DNA of 64,000 nt from Eustoma russellianum (GCA_036186865.1 AP025045.1:20071778-20135777), one strand, 5' to 3'; counted from the stretch's first letter, positions 11,022 through 23,570 are shown. The notes: generated from the sequence alone by a model not told the origin. Made by a program: numbers and translations.

Positions 11022-13466
11022 GCGTATTACGTGGTTCATAGCTTAATGTATTCCTACTTAATCATTCACCTAGTATACAACACGAATATCATCGAATCAA
11101 CCTCACTTCTTGGTTGCTTAAGCCCTTAAATCCATTTACACTAGTTAACGAGTATCATTCAACTTATATAATGGTAATCTACAATTCCGAATTCTTATAC
11201 TCATCATATACGATTCATCTCCTTAATACATAACTAAACTAAACATCCATTGAGTTCTCCAATAGGTTAATCATTAAACTAGCCATCACTCTTCCTTGAC
11301 ACCGAATCAAGTCCTCGAAATCAATTCTTTTATACTCACAAACTCACCTTATGATCATACCCTTACTTTTTCGGAGATATCATCACAACCTAGTATACGA
11401 AATATGTGTATAGACCTGTTTTTCGTTAAGTTGCAAACAGAAAAAAAAATTCGTGTAGTTTTAATTATTTGAAAATATGTCATTCTTTCCCATTTTTGTA
11501 AACACGAGAACAAAAAAGATTATACATTTGTTTTCACAAAGCGATGTATCACGTGACTTCTTATAAAACAATGACATAACTAGTTCGCAAAAAGTATCAC
11601 GGTGAAATCGCATTAAAATAGTTAAAACTCAACAATATTACATTTTATAAAACAAGTTGAATACGATATCTCTCTTGTTCTAAAAGAAGTAAGTATATTT
11701 TGAAACTACTTATTAAAATGTTGTTATACTTGTTTGTAAAAGTATTTCGAGTAAACCATTTTGAAACAATTGAGACACAACAATCGTAAAAATTTCTTAC
11801 TATAAAGCGATTTAAATACGGTGTCTTCTCTTTTCTAGACAAAATATATTTTGAAAGCTATGTTTTGTTTCGCAAAAATTAAGTGATTCCATCGCAAGCG
11901 GATAAATAACTTTAAAATATTTAATGAATAAAATGCTTCCAATATTGATCGTCAACAAATCAAATTCATTTCGATAAAATTATTGTAACTGAAAGCATAA
12001 TTGAAAATATTGCACAAGAAATATGTAAACATATCACTTTTCGAACACATTGTCATTAAAAATATATCTATATTTTTTTTTTAGAGTTGTCAGGGGTAAT
12101 CGAAATTCCATTGGCTTGATATACAAGTATGGAAAGACAATATAGTCTTGTAAAGTTAATGGACTATGTAAATAGATGAACTAGTTAAAATACTTTGAAG
12201 CAAAATATTTGAAGTACCTTTAAAATATAGAAGGTGTACGTGCTTATATGAAAACAGTGAGCTACTTGGAAATTTACAGTCCAATACTTCGTATATTCTT
12301 CTAAGTCATCCTTACTGTCAAATGAAAATTCACCTACGTACCATTTCTTATAAGTCTAACCTTCATCTATTATGATAAAATCATTAAATTAGATTGTCCA
12401 ATCTTAGCATGTCACACTAAATATTGATCGACTTAAGTTATTCTAATTCGCCATGCTTTCGTGCGCCACACTGGTCCACCGTTCTCCTTTACTTGGTTAT
12501 TTCAACTACAAACTTAACATGGTTAAATCCCACATGTATAGCAACCACCACTTGTTCATACTTACACTATCACAATTCAAGCCTTATAGTTTCAAGCCAA
12601 GTAACTAAATGCTTCTGGGGATCATAACTTAATTAAGGATTTTGTGACAATTTATCATTCCAATGCTCTAATTATAGTCAATCCTAATGTATCGCTATGG
12701 ATCACTATCTCTAATCAGACTGACATCGTCAACCTATTTTGATAATGCTAAATTCAACATCTTAATCATAAATTATAAATTCCTTGGTACCATATTTTTC
12801 ACTGAAATCCGCAGATCATAAAGTTTATAATTCGTTACTTAGCTTCTATCATTTTACTATACATCATTCCTTAGTAGCTTCGATGCAACTTAGAATTAGT
12901 CGTGTTCTGTCACTGCTGCGAAGTAGTGGCATGAACCCACTTCAGTTACTTTAATGATTTCGGCCTCATGCTACTGCTAGGGGAATGCAGCCCTAGTAAT
13001 TGCTGGGCATATCTAAATTTATGCATCAACCAGCGCCTGCGGTAAGACGTCCTGGTTGACATTGCAATTTGTGTAATTTAGTTATACACTATTCACTTAG
13101 GATTACTAATCACTGCTGATTATATTAAGTTTATGATCAAAACTTAAATTAGGCCAGTAAGTAGAACCGTATGGTATACCTTAGGTATACGTGTCCTTTA
13201 ACCGATCGTCCCCTTAAGTGTAGGGTCTTAACTCATTTCTAGAGTTGTTCTTAGCATAATTATTTTTTTAAGTCTAAGATCACGTCTGATTTCCAAAAAT
13301 CATGCTTAGTATATAATTTGCGCTTATGACTAAAATCAGTGCTTAGTTCCAAGATCACCTCTTAATCAGAAATCGTTCGCTTATGTCTAAGATAGTGACT
13401 TAGTGACAAAATCGTAACTTAAGTTCTAAGATCATGACCTAAATCTACGTTTCCGCCGTGGATCTA

Positions 13467-13485
13467 GAGCCATGCTCTGATACCA
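13467..13485 (-). other. LARD1 primer binding site
   Basis: Minus strand TGGTATCAGAGCATGGCTC, two bases from the 5' LTR end (13488). It matches the initiator-Met tRNA primer site used by most plant LTR elements. Confidence 0.85.
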
Positions 13486-13487
13486 AC

Positions 13488-16400
13488 TGTGGCGACCCGT
13501 CCCGAGCCTTAGTACTCGAAACGACTCACCCGCCGTATCTCACTAAGGAGAATACAAGGCGTCGATACAAATCAACTACACGTCATCATAATAACGCAAA
13601 TTGATGTCAGCGGAAGTCATTGCTAAAATTCTCGATAAAATGATCATCATCATTAATACAATGTCTAAGAATTTCTAATCAATACAATAGTCAAATGTAT
13701 GTAACCACTAATCTCGAAAATACATAACCTCAAATATCGAAATAACTGTCTCATCCAATTCTCGAAAGTCTTTGCTGAATATCCTTAGTTTCGAAACCTG
13801 TCGTCTCGATCTTCCACGGTATACCAACTCCTGTGTAAGTATACCCTAATTTCTCATGCCTGCAAAACTGGTGAGTGGTGGTGTGAGCCAAAATCAACGG
13901 GCTCAGTAAGCAACCTACTTATACTTGTTATAGGAATCATACATGCAGAAGCAAATACAAATAACATTTACAATTAACATAGATGTCCTTAGTCCACAAT
14001 AATTTCACTCGATTATCTTTAACAGTTAAGACTTCGAAAATAAATACAAAATAAATAACTCATCAGCCCAAACTATCTTACCGTGATGCATGCTCTTCTC
14101 AAGTATGACATACACAACAAACAAATAATCACATAAACAAAGAAAAAGACAATGTATACAAACGAAATAGATAAGCCGCAGAAAGTAAGTCACTCCACAT
14201 AATAATGCGCAACTTCATGATGCATGTCCTATTATGCATGTCACACGCAACGAAGTCATGTCACACGGAATGCCGATATCTCCACCATGCAATGCATGAA
14301 CCCGGGTCCTAACTGAGTGGCTGTGGGTCGTACCCACCCACAGTCACCATCCTGAGTGTACTTGGCCCCGCCACCATACACCATCCTGAGCGCCCGTGAC
14401 CCGTACGTCACGACCCACCATCATGCAAATGCACGTGCCATGAATGCAAATAACACAATCGCCTGAGGCCCCTGGCCCATCCTCACCATCCTCCGGCACT
14501 CGAATTTAGGTTCAGTTATTTCTGGAATTTATTTCTAATTTTCTGATATTTATTTATATTTTCCTATAATTATTACTATTAATTAAGTTACATTTATATC
14601 CTGTTCTGGGTCGAGGCCTGCCACCGCAACCGGCCCGTTGGCCAATCGGCCCGGCTCGACGGCCTGCCTGGCCCGACTCTCTTTTCTTTCATCTCACTTT
14701 CATTTTCATTCTCATTTTTGTTCTTCTCATCTTCATTTAATCTAGTGTATCCACACTCATACATACACACAGTTCACATGTAAATACATATATCACATAT
14801 GCACACAATTCACATATAGAGGAAATTCAATTACAGATATGCAACAATAACACACTGATGCATGATAAACATAACGAGCATAAATAGACCACTTGCATTT
14901 GATGCATGACAACATGACGAACACAAATAGACTATTTACCTCTGATGCATGACAGTATAACGAGCATAGATAGACCACTTACCTCTGATGCATGACAACA
15001 TAACGAGCACAGGTAGACCACTTACCTCTTGTCGGTCACTTAGCTTTCTTATTTGATGTAATTCTTCCTTATCCAAATTTCTGTTTTTTTCTTGTTCATC
15101 TGCATTCAATTTGTTGTATTAAATTCTAACATATACATATATACATCGGTTTCTTTTCACTTATGCATATATATTTATATTCGCTTACTGTAAATAATAT
15201 ACCTAAAAAAATCCTATGAATACTCATTTCAAAATACTCATTCCATTAGACCTTGTGCAAACATTATGTGTACATAAAGATCCGGCCTTAATATCCTACG
15301 GTGCAAAGATATACACATAACTATAAATGCACAACAAACTTACTGTGATATTCCAATGATTAACATTCTTCAAATATTGGTCCTAAAAGAAATCGGGCAC
15401 CATGAATTTTGTTCAAGTATTTTTGGCCCTTTTTAACAAAATTACCTATTTCAACTTTTATAACTACTTATATATAAACTCATATATACAATCAATCATC
15501 AACACATGTATATGTATTCGTCTATTCAAACACATATACGAATACGTGATCCGAAATTAATACCAAAATAACGTATAGATTTTCACAATATATAACATAA
15601 AACATACCAAAAAAGATTAATTGAAACATAGCATCGAATATACATTAGATGATACATCGCATATGTATACCGCACATGCATCCAATATGCAGAAAACTCA
15701 ATTCAAAATGTACCACATCGCCTGCCCCATAAATTTACCATGCTTTCTGAGAATTGGCATGAATTCAAACATGATCATTTTGAATATGATTATGAAATGA
15801 ACATTGACAAAATATTTTATTCTATTTTATAATAATTGTTATATCCCCCAACAGTACTTCTCCTACATCTACCATATTTGGACTAAAGCAAAAATTAGCC
15901 ATTTTCCACTGATGGACAGTGGCGGCATCCCCTAAAAAATTAAATACACACTTATACATAATTCATAATTTGGCACATATGCAATTAGTACAAACATATA
16001 TTAAATTCATCTATAAAATTTAAAAGTATGATCCAAATTAAAACCGAAGATACATATAATTTGCCAAAGAAAAATCATACTAAATATATCAAGGTTACTT
16101 ACATTGATTCGGATATACTATACCGTATACAAATGAAATTGCAACATGCGAAGACAATATTTTCCTTTTTCACCCAAATGCTAGCCTCGGTTGTGAGCCA
16201 ACAAGTTTAGCCCAATTTTCTTTTCATATTATGGTGGTATTTTTTTTCTTTCGGCTGCAGAGAATGCCATGGTGTTTTTCCCACTTTCTTTATATCATGA
16301 AACGTGCAGTATGATATTGGAGAGACTTTAGCTGCAGTTAAGGAATGGGATTAATGGAATTAATGGGATTAAATAGAATTAATGGGATTAATGGGATTGA

Positions 16401-16586
16401 ATGGAATTAATGTAATTAATGGGGGTTGAATAACCCCCACGTTATCTTCTTTTTGTTTTACATTTAAACTATTTATTTATTTATTTTTATTATTATTACA
16501 CCTTTTTTTTAATTAAAACATTTCTTAATTAAATTCTTTTCTTTCTTCTTCTTGTTTTTTTTTTTTAACAAACCCAGGATATAACA
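13488..16586 (-). repeat. LARD1 5' LTR
   Basis: 3099 bp, same length as the 3' LTR and identical by eye apart from two T-run lengths. Confidence 0.93.
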
Positions 16587-16591
16587 ATCTT

Positions 16592-18582
16592 ACTTTTGTT
16601 TTCGCCCAAAAATGGACTGGTTGGGACGGTTTGGAGACAGCTCGTTGAGGTTTCGTAAAGTTCACTTGATTTGTACTTCCTTAGAAGTGATTTGTTAAAC
16701 TTAGGTTGAAACTTTTAGTTCTCTTTTTTATTTGGCGTTTCACCTTCTTCGCCATGTGCATTCTAAACTCCAAATCAGCCTAATGTATAGTTCAACTTGG
16801 TTTGCAATTTAAGAATCTAGACATGGTAGTCCGAGCTTTTTTAAACAGTAGTTCTTATCATTGGTTATTTTTAACTCCTTAAAGTGTTCACCAAGAGATT
16901 TATTTTTGTGCAATACTCCATACAATATTGTAATCAATGGAATAAATAATAATTTGTTGCATAAGAAGAAGATGCTGGGAAACTGGCTTTCTATTAATTC
17001 CATGTCAATAAGCAATGGAAACTTGATTGAAGAATGGGCAGTTCGTTTGGTACATCCAAGGGTGTAGTTTCAGGATTTTGAGCGCTCACACTTCGTATTG
17101 GCGACTCCTCAGTAGCTGCAAATGATTCACGATTTTGAAGAACGGCTCGCGCTTGTTCGTAAAATTGCTTGTTCAATTCGAAGGCCATCTGTTTCGAAAA
17201 AGGAAAAATAATAATTAAAAAAAATGATTGTGGTGATCGAATTAGATCAGATATCAAGCGACTCGTCATCCAGATATCCATTGGGCTTAGTGGTGTCTAA
17301 ATGAAGAAAATAAAGTTTAAAAAAAATATATACAGTTGACTAAACGCACATAGACATGCACACTATTAGAATGCAAGATAAAACTCGAATTGGAGGGTTT
17401 CTAAAATATATCTAAGTATTAACATGATATTATTTAGAACCTATCACAAGCAAAGCAAAATTAATGATTGTGCGATGTTGAATCGAATTTTATCTTGTCC
17501 AAAAATAATTACACTCAGCCCAGTAAAACAATTTTCGGAGAGGATCACAGGCACATCCAAAGAAGAAACGAAACTATTGCTATAATTGTCTTCCAAATTA
17601 ACTGTAGCGCTTGTTGTTATTTAATGCGGTGACCAACTTCTATCATAAATATGTAATAATAAACTTTATTGTCCAATGACATACAATGACCAGTGTATGT
17701 TGACCTAATGATGGTTGTTGAAAGACATGTATGTGTGTGCATACCTGATGATGCTTGTTGGAGGAGATTTATGTGTGCGTAAAAGAACAAGAACCAACGT
17801 TCTGAACCTTCTCTTGAGAGCTTTCGACAAATGAAGCTTTTGATGACATGAAGTGTTTTGGTGCAATGCTGGAGCGACCCAAGCGTGCAACTTGAAACAT
17901 ATAACATTAAGTCTTGAACAATTGCCAGAAATTTTTTGTTGTATTTGCAAATGTGACTCTTGCTCAGTTATAGTTTTTTCATGTTCTGTTGTTTTTGTTT
18001 TCGTATTTTCATTGCAAGAAAATTAAATTATTTTCAGTAAAGCCATTCTAAGCACATACACAGTTTCAATAATGGAGAAGGGAATATAATCTTCTTATTC
18101 TCTGGGTGTACATCGTGTATTTGGTGTTCGAAGACTATATACCGCACCCGGTTGCACTTTCTGTAAAGATAAAATAGTTGCTGATTGATATATTTGCCAT
18201 ACTAAATATGGTATTTTCCTATAGCGGCAGGTTCAATTTATCCCACTAGATAAGCCTGCGTTTTCACCTTGGATAATGGAAGCATCTTTTTTTTTTTTTT
18301 TTCTAGATACACCGAAAAGCAGCCTACATATTGACATCCAGCTCTGTATATCATAATATGGTATTGTCTAAACCCATTATACTTGTTAACCGTAAGTTCA
18401 CTACCTCTCTAAACTTTTTTTTACGAACAATTTAATTAATCTACTATATAACATAATTATAAAATTATCTCGTCCTAAATAGATCACTCATAAATAATAT
18501 GTTAAATGTATGTCTATCCATTCCAAGTCAAGCTCGAAACAAAAGTCATTTAATGTATCAAGCTGAAATTCCAAAGAAATGG
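16592..18582. other. Non-TE island, piece 3
   Basis: About 2 kb of unassigned sequence between LARD1 and the copia element at 18583, ending in the TSD copy AATGG. It holds one weak candidate exon (16994-17188). Short minus-strand frames at 17617-17950 show no recognisable motif. Confidence 0.5.
16994..17188 (-). other. Candidate short exon or small ORF, unidentified
   Basis: On the minus strand a polypyrimidine-rich acceptor-like run (ttttcctttttcgaaacag) is directly followed by ATG and 64 codons. They are rich in E, Q, N and S (MAFELNKQFYEQARAVLQNR, then ESFAATEESPIRSVSAQNPE) and run to a stop at 16994. The first ~50 residues have protein-like composition and the last ~10 do not. No clear donor was seen inside. 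Family unknown. A chance open frame is quite possible. Confidence 0.25.
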
Positions 18583-18820
18583 TGAAAGATAGAGCAAATA
18601 TTGAGCAAAATATTGAAGAACGATATTGTTTGAGGGAAATTCTTCCTTGTATTCTTCTGTAATGGTTGTACAGTTTAAATAGACACCCTAGTATTCTATA
18701 CAAGGTAAACGAATAATTACAATTATGACGATGTCCTAGAATTACGCCCTGTAATCAAGCAATTACCATAACTACGGTATTTACAATTAAGGTAGTCAAA
18801 TCAATCTAATATTCTAACAC
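18583..18820 (-). repeat. Copia 3' LTR (238 bp)
   Basis: TGTTAGAATA...TCTTTCA in minus orientation. It repeats at 23756-23992. Confidence 0.93.
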
Positions 18821-20817
18821 TCCCCCTCAAGTTGGACAGTGGGGTCCACAATGTTCAACTTGCTTAAGCTAGCTTCGAAGGACCTCCCATTCACAGCCTT
18901 GGTTAGAATATCTGCTAATTGATCCTCAGATCGAACAAACGGTAACTCCACAAGCCCGGTCTCTATCTTTTCTTTGATAAAATGTCTGTCTATCTCCACG
19001 TGCTTCGTTCTGTCATGCTGAACTGGATTCTCCGATATACTGATAGAGGCCTTATTATCACAATACAACGGTGTAGGCTGATTTACTGATATACCCAGGT
19101 CTCTGAAAAACTTATGTAACCATAATATTTCAGTAATTCCTTTCACAATTCCTCGAAATTCTGCTTCTGCGCTGGAGAGTGCAACGACTCGTTGTTTCTT
19201 GCTTCTCCACGTAACCAAGTTCCCCCCCACAAGGGTAAAGAATCCAGACGTAGACCTCCGATCTACCAAATTTCCTGCCCAATCTGCATCGGTATACGAC
19301 TGGATGTTAAGATGTCCATTATTTTGATACACAATCCCTCTGCCTGGAGTAGTCTTAAGATACCTCAAAATCCGCATAACGACATCCATATGGTGCGTCT
19401 GGGGACTCTGCATGAACTGACTAACGAGACTAACAGCAAATGCAATATCTGGTCGAGTATGAGAAAGATAGATTAACTTGCCTACCAGTCGCTGATACTG
19501 TCCTTTGTCAGCAGAAGGTGCACCATCAATTGTCTGTAGCTTGGTATTGACTGCCATCGGAGTATCGCATGGTTTACAGTCGAGCATTCCTACCTCAGCC
19601 AACAGATCCAGAATGTACTTTCGCTGTGAAATGTATATACCTGTCTTAGAACGAAGTACTTCTATCCCAAGAAAGTACTTGAGTCCCCCAAGGTCTTTCA
19701 TTTCAAACTTTGTGAACAGATACTTGCGAAGTCGGGCCATTTCTTCTGTGTCATCTCCGGTGATGATCATATCATCCACATAGATAATCAAGCATGTTAC
19801 CAGCTCACCTCGCCTCTTCACAAACAGGGTATGATCCGCGTTGCTCTGAGAGAACCCATCGTGTCGCATCACGTCGGTGAATCTACCAAACCAGGCGCGA
19901 GGTGACTGTTTTAGTCCGTACAAAGACTTCTTAAGGCGACACACTTCTCTTTTTCCAAATCCCGCAGAGAACCCTGGAGGAGGTTCCATATATACTTCTT
20001 CTTTCAGATCTCCATGGAGGAATGCATTCTTGACGTCAAACTGATGAAGGGGCCAGTTTTTTATTGCTGCTATCGAAAACAGTACTCGGATTGTGTCTAT
20101 TCTTGCGACCGGTGAAAAAGTCTCAGAATAATCGATCCCATATGTCTGGGTATACCCTTTGGCCACTAGCCGAGCTTTATGTCGCTCCACTTTTCCATCT
20201 GCTTTGTACTTGATAGTAAACACCCACTTACATCCTACCGGTTGTTTTCCTGAAGGTAAAACACATTTTTCCCATGTTTCATTTTTCCAAAGTGCATTCA
20301 TTTCAGTCAGCATTGCCTCCTTCCATTCTGGTATACTTAACGCTTCTTTGACATCTCTAGGAATCTGTTCAGTGCATATAGATACGAAAAATGTTTGAGC
20401 CACACTACTTACCCCACTCCGCATGCTACTCAGATGGTATCGAGATGTCTTGGATATTCTGTCAGGAGAATATCTGGCTGGAGGTATCCCCCGGTTTGCT
20501 CTTGGAGGTAAGACCCGTGCCTCCTGCTGTTCCTGCATAATATTAGTCGGACCTACAGATGGTTCATGGACATTTTCTGGGTCAGGCATGGTCACTTGGT
20601 TATTGTCAGTTTCAGAGTGCTCAGAAATAGTTTGTTCAGAAATAGAAGTAGACTGTTCATTATGATAATTCCGTACCTCTGTTACGTCGTTCATCCCAAT
20701 GTGATCATGAGATGGTCCTAGGCCACTGGGCGATACCTTGTCGAGTTTGGCAGCACAGTCGGCGCCATCTACTTGCCATGTTAGAACCACGGTCGAACAG
20801 TCATTGTGTGTCAACAA
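18814..20817 (-). CDS. Copia reverse transcriptase-RNase H polyprotein part
   Basis: A 667-codon uninterrupted frame. After a low-complexity N-terminal linker it holds the copia RT (~150-400): WKEAMLTEMNAL, KARLVAKGYTQ, FDVKNAFLHGDL and the catalytic LIIYVDDMIITGDD. RNase H follows (~450-640) with YTDADWAG, RRSTSGF, ALSSAEAEF and the terminal DILTKAV. It copies element RNA into DNA and degrades the RNA inside virus-like particles. The frame ends inside the LTR (stop at 18814), as in many copia elements. The start given is only the first Met of the open stretch, because the protein is normally cleaved from a gag-pol precursor. The upstream integrase lies in another frame, so a frameshift lies near 20815. 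Confidence 0.9.
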   Translation of the reverse strand: MLTHNDCSTVVLTWQVDGADCAAKLDKVSPSGLGPSHDHIGMNDVTEVRNYHNEQSTSISEQTISEHSETDNNQVTMPDPENVHEPSVGPTNIMQEQQEARVLPPRANRGIPPARYSPDRISKTSRYHLSSMRSGVSSVAQTFFVSICTEQIPRDVKEALSIPEWKEAMLTEMNALWKNETWEKCVLPSGKQPVGCKWVFTIKYKADGKVERHKARLVAKGYTQTYGIDYSETFSPVARIDTIRVLFSIAAIKNWPLHQFDVKNAFLHGDLKEEVYMEPPPGFSAGFGKREVCRLKKSLYGLKQSPRAWFGRFTDVMRHDGFSQSNADHTLFVKRRGELVTCLIIYVDDMIITGDDTEEMARLRKYLFTKFEMKDLGGLKYFLGIEVLRSKTGIYISQRKYILDLLAEVGMLDCKPCDTPMAVNTKLQTIDGAPSADKGQYQRLVGKLIYLSHTRPDIAFAVSLVSQFMQSPQTHHMDVVMRILRYLKTTPGRGIVYQNNGHLNIQSYTDADWAGNLVDRRSTSGFFTLVGGNLVTWRSKKQRVVALSSAEAEFRGIVKGITEILWLHKFFRDLGISVNQPTPLYCDNKASISISENPVQHDRTKHVEIDRHFIKEKIETGLVELPFVRSEDQLADILTKAVNGRSFEASLSKLNIVDPTVQLEGEC
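18821..18834 (-). promoter_or_regulatory. Copia polypurine tract
   Basis: Minus strand AACTTGAGGGGGAG, directly before the 3' LTR. Priming site for second-strand synthesis. Confidence 0.85.
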
Positions 20818-21890
20818 CCAATCCAGGGTTCCGTCAGTAGTGGGCTCCCCTGAACCCGGGATGGGGTGGAGTAATAAAATTCGGTTTCAACAAAGACACA
20901 GTTCATAGTGATATGAACACGGTGTGTTTTGGGGTTGTAACAGCGATAGCCTTTTTGGGTAGAAGCGTAGCCGACAAAGACACATTTATCTGCACAGGGG
21001 TCAAGTTTGGTTCGTTCAGGTTTGGGTTTATGGATAAACACGGTGCAGCCAAAGACTTTTGGGGGAAGTGTGCATATAGAGGGGATGGAGTGTTGGGTGG
21101 ATAGTATAGAGAGAGGAGTTTTAAAGTCAAGTATTTTGGTTGGTAGGCGATTGGTAAGGTATGCGGCAGTGGATACAGCCTCCGGCCAAAAACTCATTGG
21201 GACATTAGACTCGAACATCATGGCATGAGCCATTTCTAAAAGTACTCGGTTCTTTCTCTCGGCCACTCCATTTTATTCAGGGGTGTAAGGACAGGTTGTT
21301 TGGTGAAGGATTCCGTTTTTATCAAGAAACTGCCCAAACTCCCCATCAAGGTATTTCCCCCCGTTGTCTGTTCGTAAGATTTGTATAGAAGTCTGGAATT
21401 GTGTTTTAACCGTGTTGTGAAAAGTGAGAAATTTACTATAGACCTCAGACTTGGTGTTCATAATGTACAGCCACGTCATACGAGAGAAATCATCAACAAA
21501 AATCACATAATATCGGAATCCCAAAGGAGTGTTATATGGAGAAGGCCCCCAGACATCAGAATGAACTAAAGAAAACATGCGAGTTACACGAGTATTATTA
21601 GATAAATAAGATGCTCGGGTTTGTTTGGCCCGGAGGCATGTATCACAATGTAGCGGTTCAAGTTTAGAAGTAAACAAAGAAAGGAATAACTGTTTCAAAT
21701 AGGTAAAAGACGGGTGCCTTAACCGGCGATGCCACAACCATAACTGTCGATGCACGGTCCCGGTGGCAAGATTAGACTGTCCCTGTTGCGCCACCGTGTC
21801 GACAAAGTAGAGTCTATGGCGTTCAGTACCACGCCCAATGATCGCCTTGGTATGAATGTCCTGTAAGATGCAGAAAGAAGGATACATCAT
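20811..21890 (-). pseudogene. Copia integrase, interrupted
   Basis: Two pieces lie in one frame (21890-21273 and 21266-20811). The first has the GAG-pre-integrase zinc motif (LWHRRLRHP ... CDTC), then LVHSDVWGP with the first catalytic Asp and RTDNGGKYL with the second. In RTDNGGKYL the usual Glu after DNGG is Lys. The frame stops at a TAA in the CPYTPE-stop-NGVAERKNR block, where the family has Gln (a CAA-to-TAA change). The catalytic Glu in AERKNR lies beyond the stop. The C-terminal part includes VFGCTVFIHKPKPERTKLDP. Integrase inserts the cDNA into the chromosome; this copy needs stop suppression or trans supply. Confidence 0.85.
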
Positions 21891-21899
21891 AACGACACA

Positions 21900-22444
21900 A
21901 TCTAGCTCTTTGGTAAGTTGACTGACCGAAAGTAATTTTGTAGAGAGTGCAGGAACATAAAGGCAGTTTTTGAGTGTGATGTTAGGGGTATTGCAATGGT
22001 GCCACTACCTCGTACGGGAATAGAGGTTCCATTGGCGGTTTCAACAGTTGTTTTTGTAGGTGGGTTATATGTAAGAAAATCATGGGGATCAAATGACATC
22101 GTATCGGTCGCCCCACAGTCAAAAATCCACTGTGGGGTGCCTTTGGTATGGTGGGCTATAGATTGAGGGGTAGAATTTGTAGTTGGGCTGACTTGGGGGG
22201 CTGCTGGTAAAATTTGCGAAAGTTGGGGGGTTAAATTGTAAGTGGGTGAAGAGTGGGGGGTTTGTGTGGTATTTATGATAAATGGAGGGTCGGTTTTAGG
22301 ATAGCCAGATTCTGCAGGGTCCAAACTAATATTATCAGAAATAGTAGGGACATGGGGGGTAATAAAGGAATTTGCAGTAGTATAAAAAGCTGAGGGGTTA
22401 GGGTTTGTTTCCCTAACCCTTGTACCTCCAGCGGCTGCAGCCGC
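21900..22444 (-). pseudogene. Copia gag tail and aspartic protease, frameshifted
   Basis: The frame runs from the gag zinc-knuckle tail through a proline/threonine-rich linker into PQWIFDCGATDTMSFDP, the copia protease active site (DSGA-type, here DCGA). Near 21990 it shifts; the downstream protease end (LKNCLYVPALSTKLLSVSQL) lies in the integrase frame. The protease would cut the polyprotein, but this frame break disables it. Confidence 0.75.
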
Positions 22445-23570
22445 TAGCCCGCTTTCTTCTTCTCCGATGCTCTCAGCGGTTGCCTGCTGTTGTTGGTCCT
22501 GGCCTGGGCCTCCTCCGGTGAATTCCTTTCGCTGGCTGCCACCTTCGCCCCCTCCGGTGGCCTGTGCGTTGGCGGCGAGTGTTTTCTTTTTGAATTCCTC
22601 CTACCACTCCGGGTAACCGTGAAGCTTGAAGCAATTTTCTCTAGTGTGGCCCTTTTTCCGGCAGTGTGTGCACTCAATCTGGCTTTTTCTTCCCCCCGTC
22701 GTGATGGCTGGCCTGAGCGGGGGTTTCGTCCTCCTCCTCCTCGGTTCTGACCCTTTACTGCGAGTCCTTGCCCCAAGCCAACCCCTGACGATGGTAAAAC
22801 TGAAGGGGTCAGTTTTAACAAAACATTCTCTGTGTCTGTCCGACGTAACTCCCCGTAGGCTGCTTCAGCTGTGGGTTTCGGATCGCGTTTCAGCAACTCC
22901 TTCTTGGTTGCTGCAAACCGGTCATCAACTGCCATTAATAGTTGATATAATCTTTGTTCCTGTATATATTCATTGAATCGCTGGATGTCTCTTAGAAACT
23001 CCATTGGATTGGGGCTTCGGTTATCAATCGTCCGCCAAATACTCTGCAATCTGTCCCAACATGCATCCAATGTGCTAGTTCCTTGTCTCATTGTATATGC
23101 CTGTTTTTGCAGATCATATACTTGTAATGGATCTGCGCCAGATCCGTAGGTCACAGCTAAACCATCCCAAAGGGCTTTGGCGGTGGGGTAGCTGGAGGCA
23201 CTGTTTACTAGACTTTCTTCCATATTGTCTATCAGCCATGTGAAGACTAGCTGATCATCTTGTTCCTATTTTGCGTAGTTGGCATCGGTTGGCAGGGGGG
23301 TGGAGGGACCCCTGTGATGTGGGTGCTCCTCCCCCTGCCCATGAGAGCCCGTCTCATCAAGTTACACCACAAGGTATAATTGCTGGAATTTAATTTGACT
23401 TTGATTGTCAGGTTTTCTGAGGTTGCAGACGGAAGTGTATTCTGAACTGGTGGATTCATTTGGGTTTGTAAGAACTTAGCAAATTCAGCAGATAAGTCGA
23501 AATTGTCTGGGAGTTTGGGATATTGTTCTGAGCTTTCTGGTATAGCTGGCAGTTTTTCTGGGTTTGACAT
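22445..23570 (-). pseudogene. Copia gag, frameshifted
   Basis: Starts at ATG 23570 (MSNPEKLPAIPES) after the PBS leader. The N-terminal part has LNSSNYTLWCNLMRRAL (UBN2/gag type). The frame then breaks near 23250: the continuation (MEESLVNSASSYPTAKALWD) is in another frame and is preceded by an in-frame TAG. Near 22650 the frame shifts again, because the CCHC knuckle (CTHCRKKGHTRENC) is read in the protease frame. Gag forms the virus-like particle; this copy could not do so without trans help. Confidence 0.85.

Larger units (their letters stand above)
10984..13487 (-). other. LARD1 internal region, non-coding
   Basis: There is no open frame with a recognisable protein on either strand. Near the primer site (13200-13460) it holds many degenerate copies of a 'gatcttag...taag' word at roughly 20-bp spacing. 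A block around 12905-13060 resembles the LARD2 internal region at 57350-57530 (words ggttgatgcataaattta, caattactagggctgc). The conservation between two otherwise diverged elements suggests a cis-acting role such as packaging or dimerisation. Confidence 0.75.
7885..16586 (-). mobile_element. LARD1: non-coding large-LTR retrotransposon (gypsy-derived)
   Basis: Complete element with two 3099-bp LTRs around a 2504-bp internal region without coding capacity, flanked by a perfect TSD ATCTT (7880-7884, 16587-16591). On the minus strand the LTR runs TGTTATATCC...GTCGCCACA, followed by a Met-tRNA primer site. The internal region ends in the AGTTTCGAGGACGAAACT hairpin and an AAGGGGAGAGG polypurine tract typical of Tekay/Del chromoviruses. 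The only LTR differences I noticed are two T-run lengths (near 10640 and 10965 against 16245 and 16560), so the insertion is very recent. The size and lack of genes fit the LARD class, which must be mobilised in trans. Confidence 0.92.

Noticed and set aside
22490..22976. Long plus-strand frames opposite the copia gag
   Set aside because: They are antisense to a clear gag sequence with a zinc knuckle.
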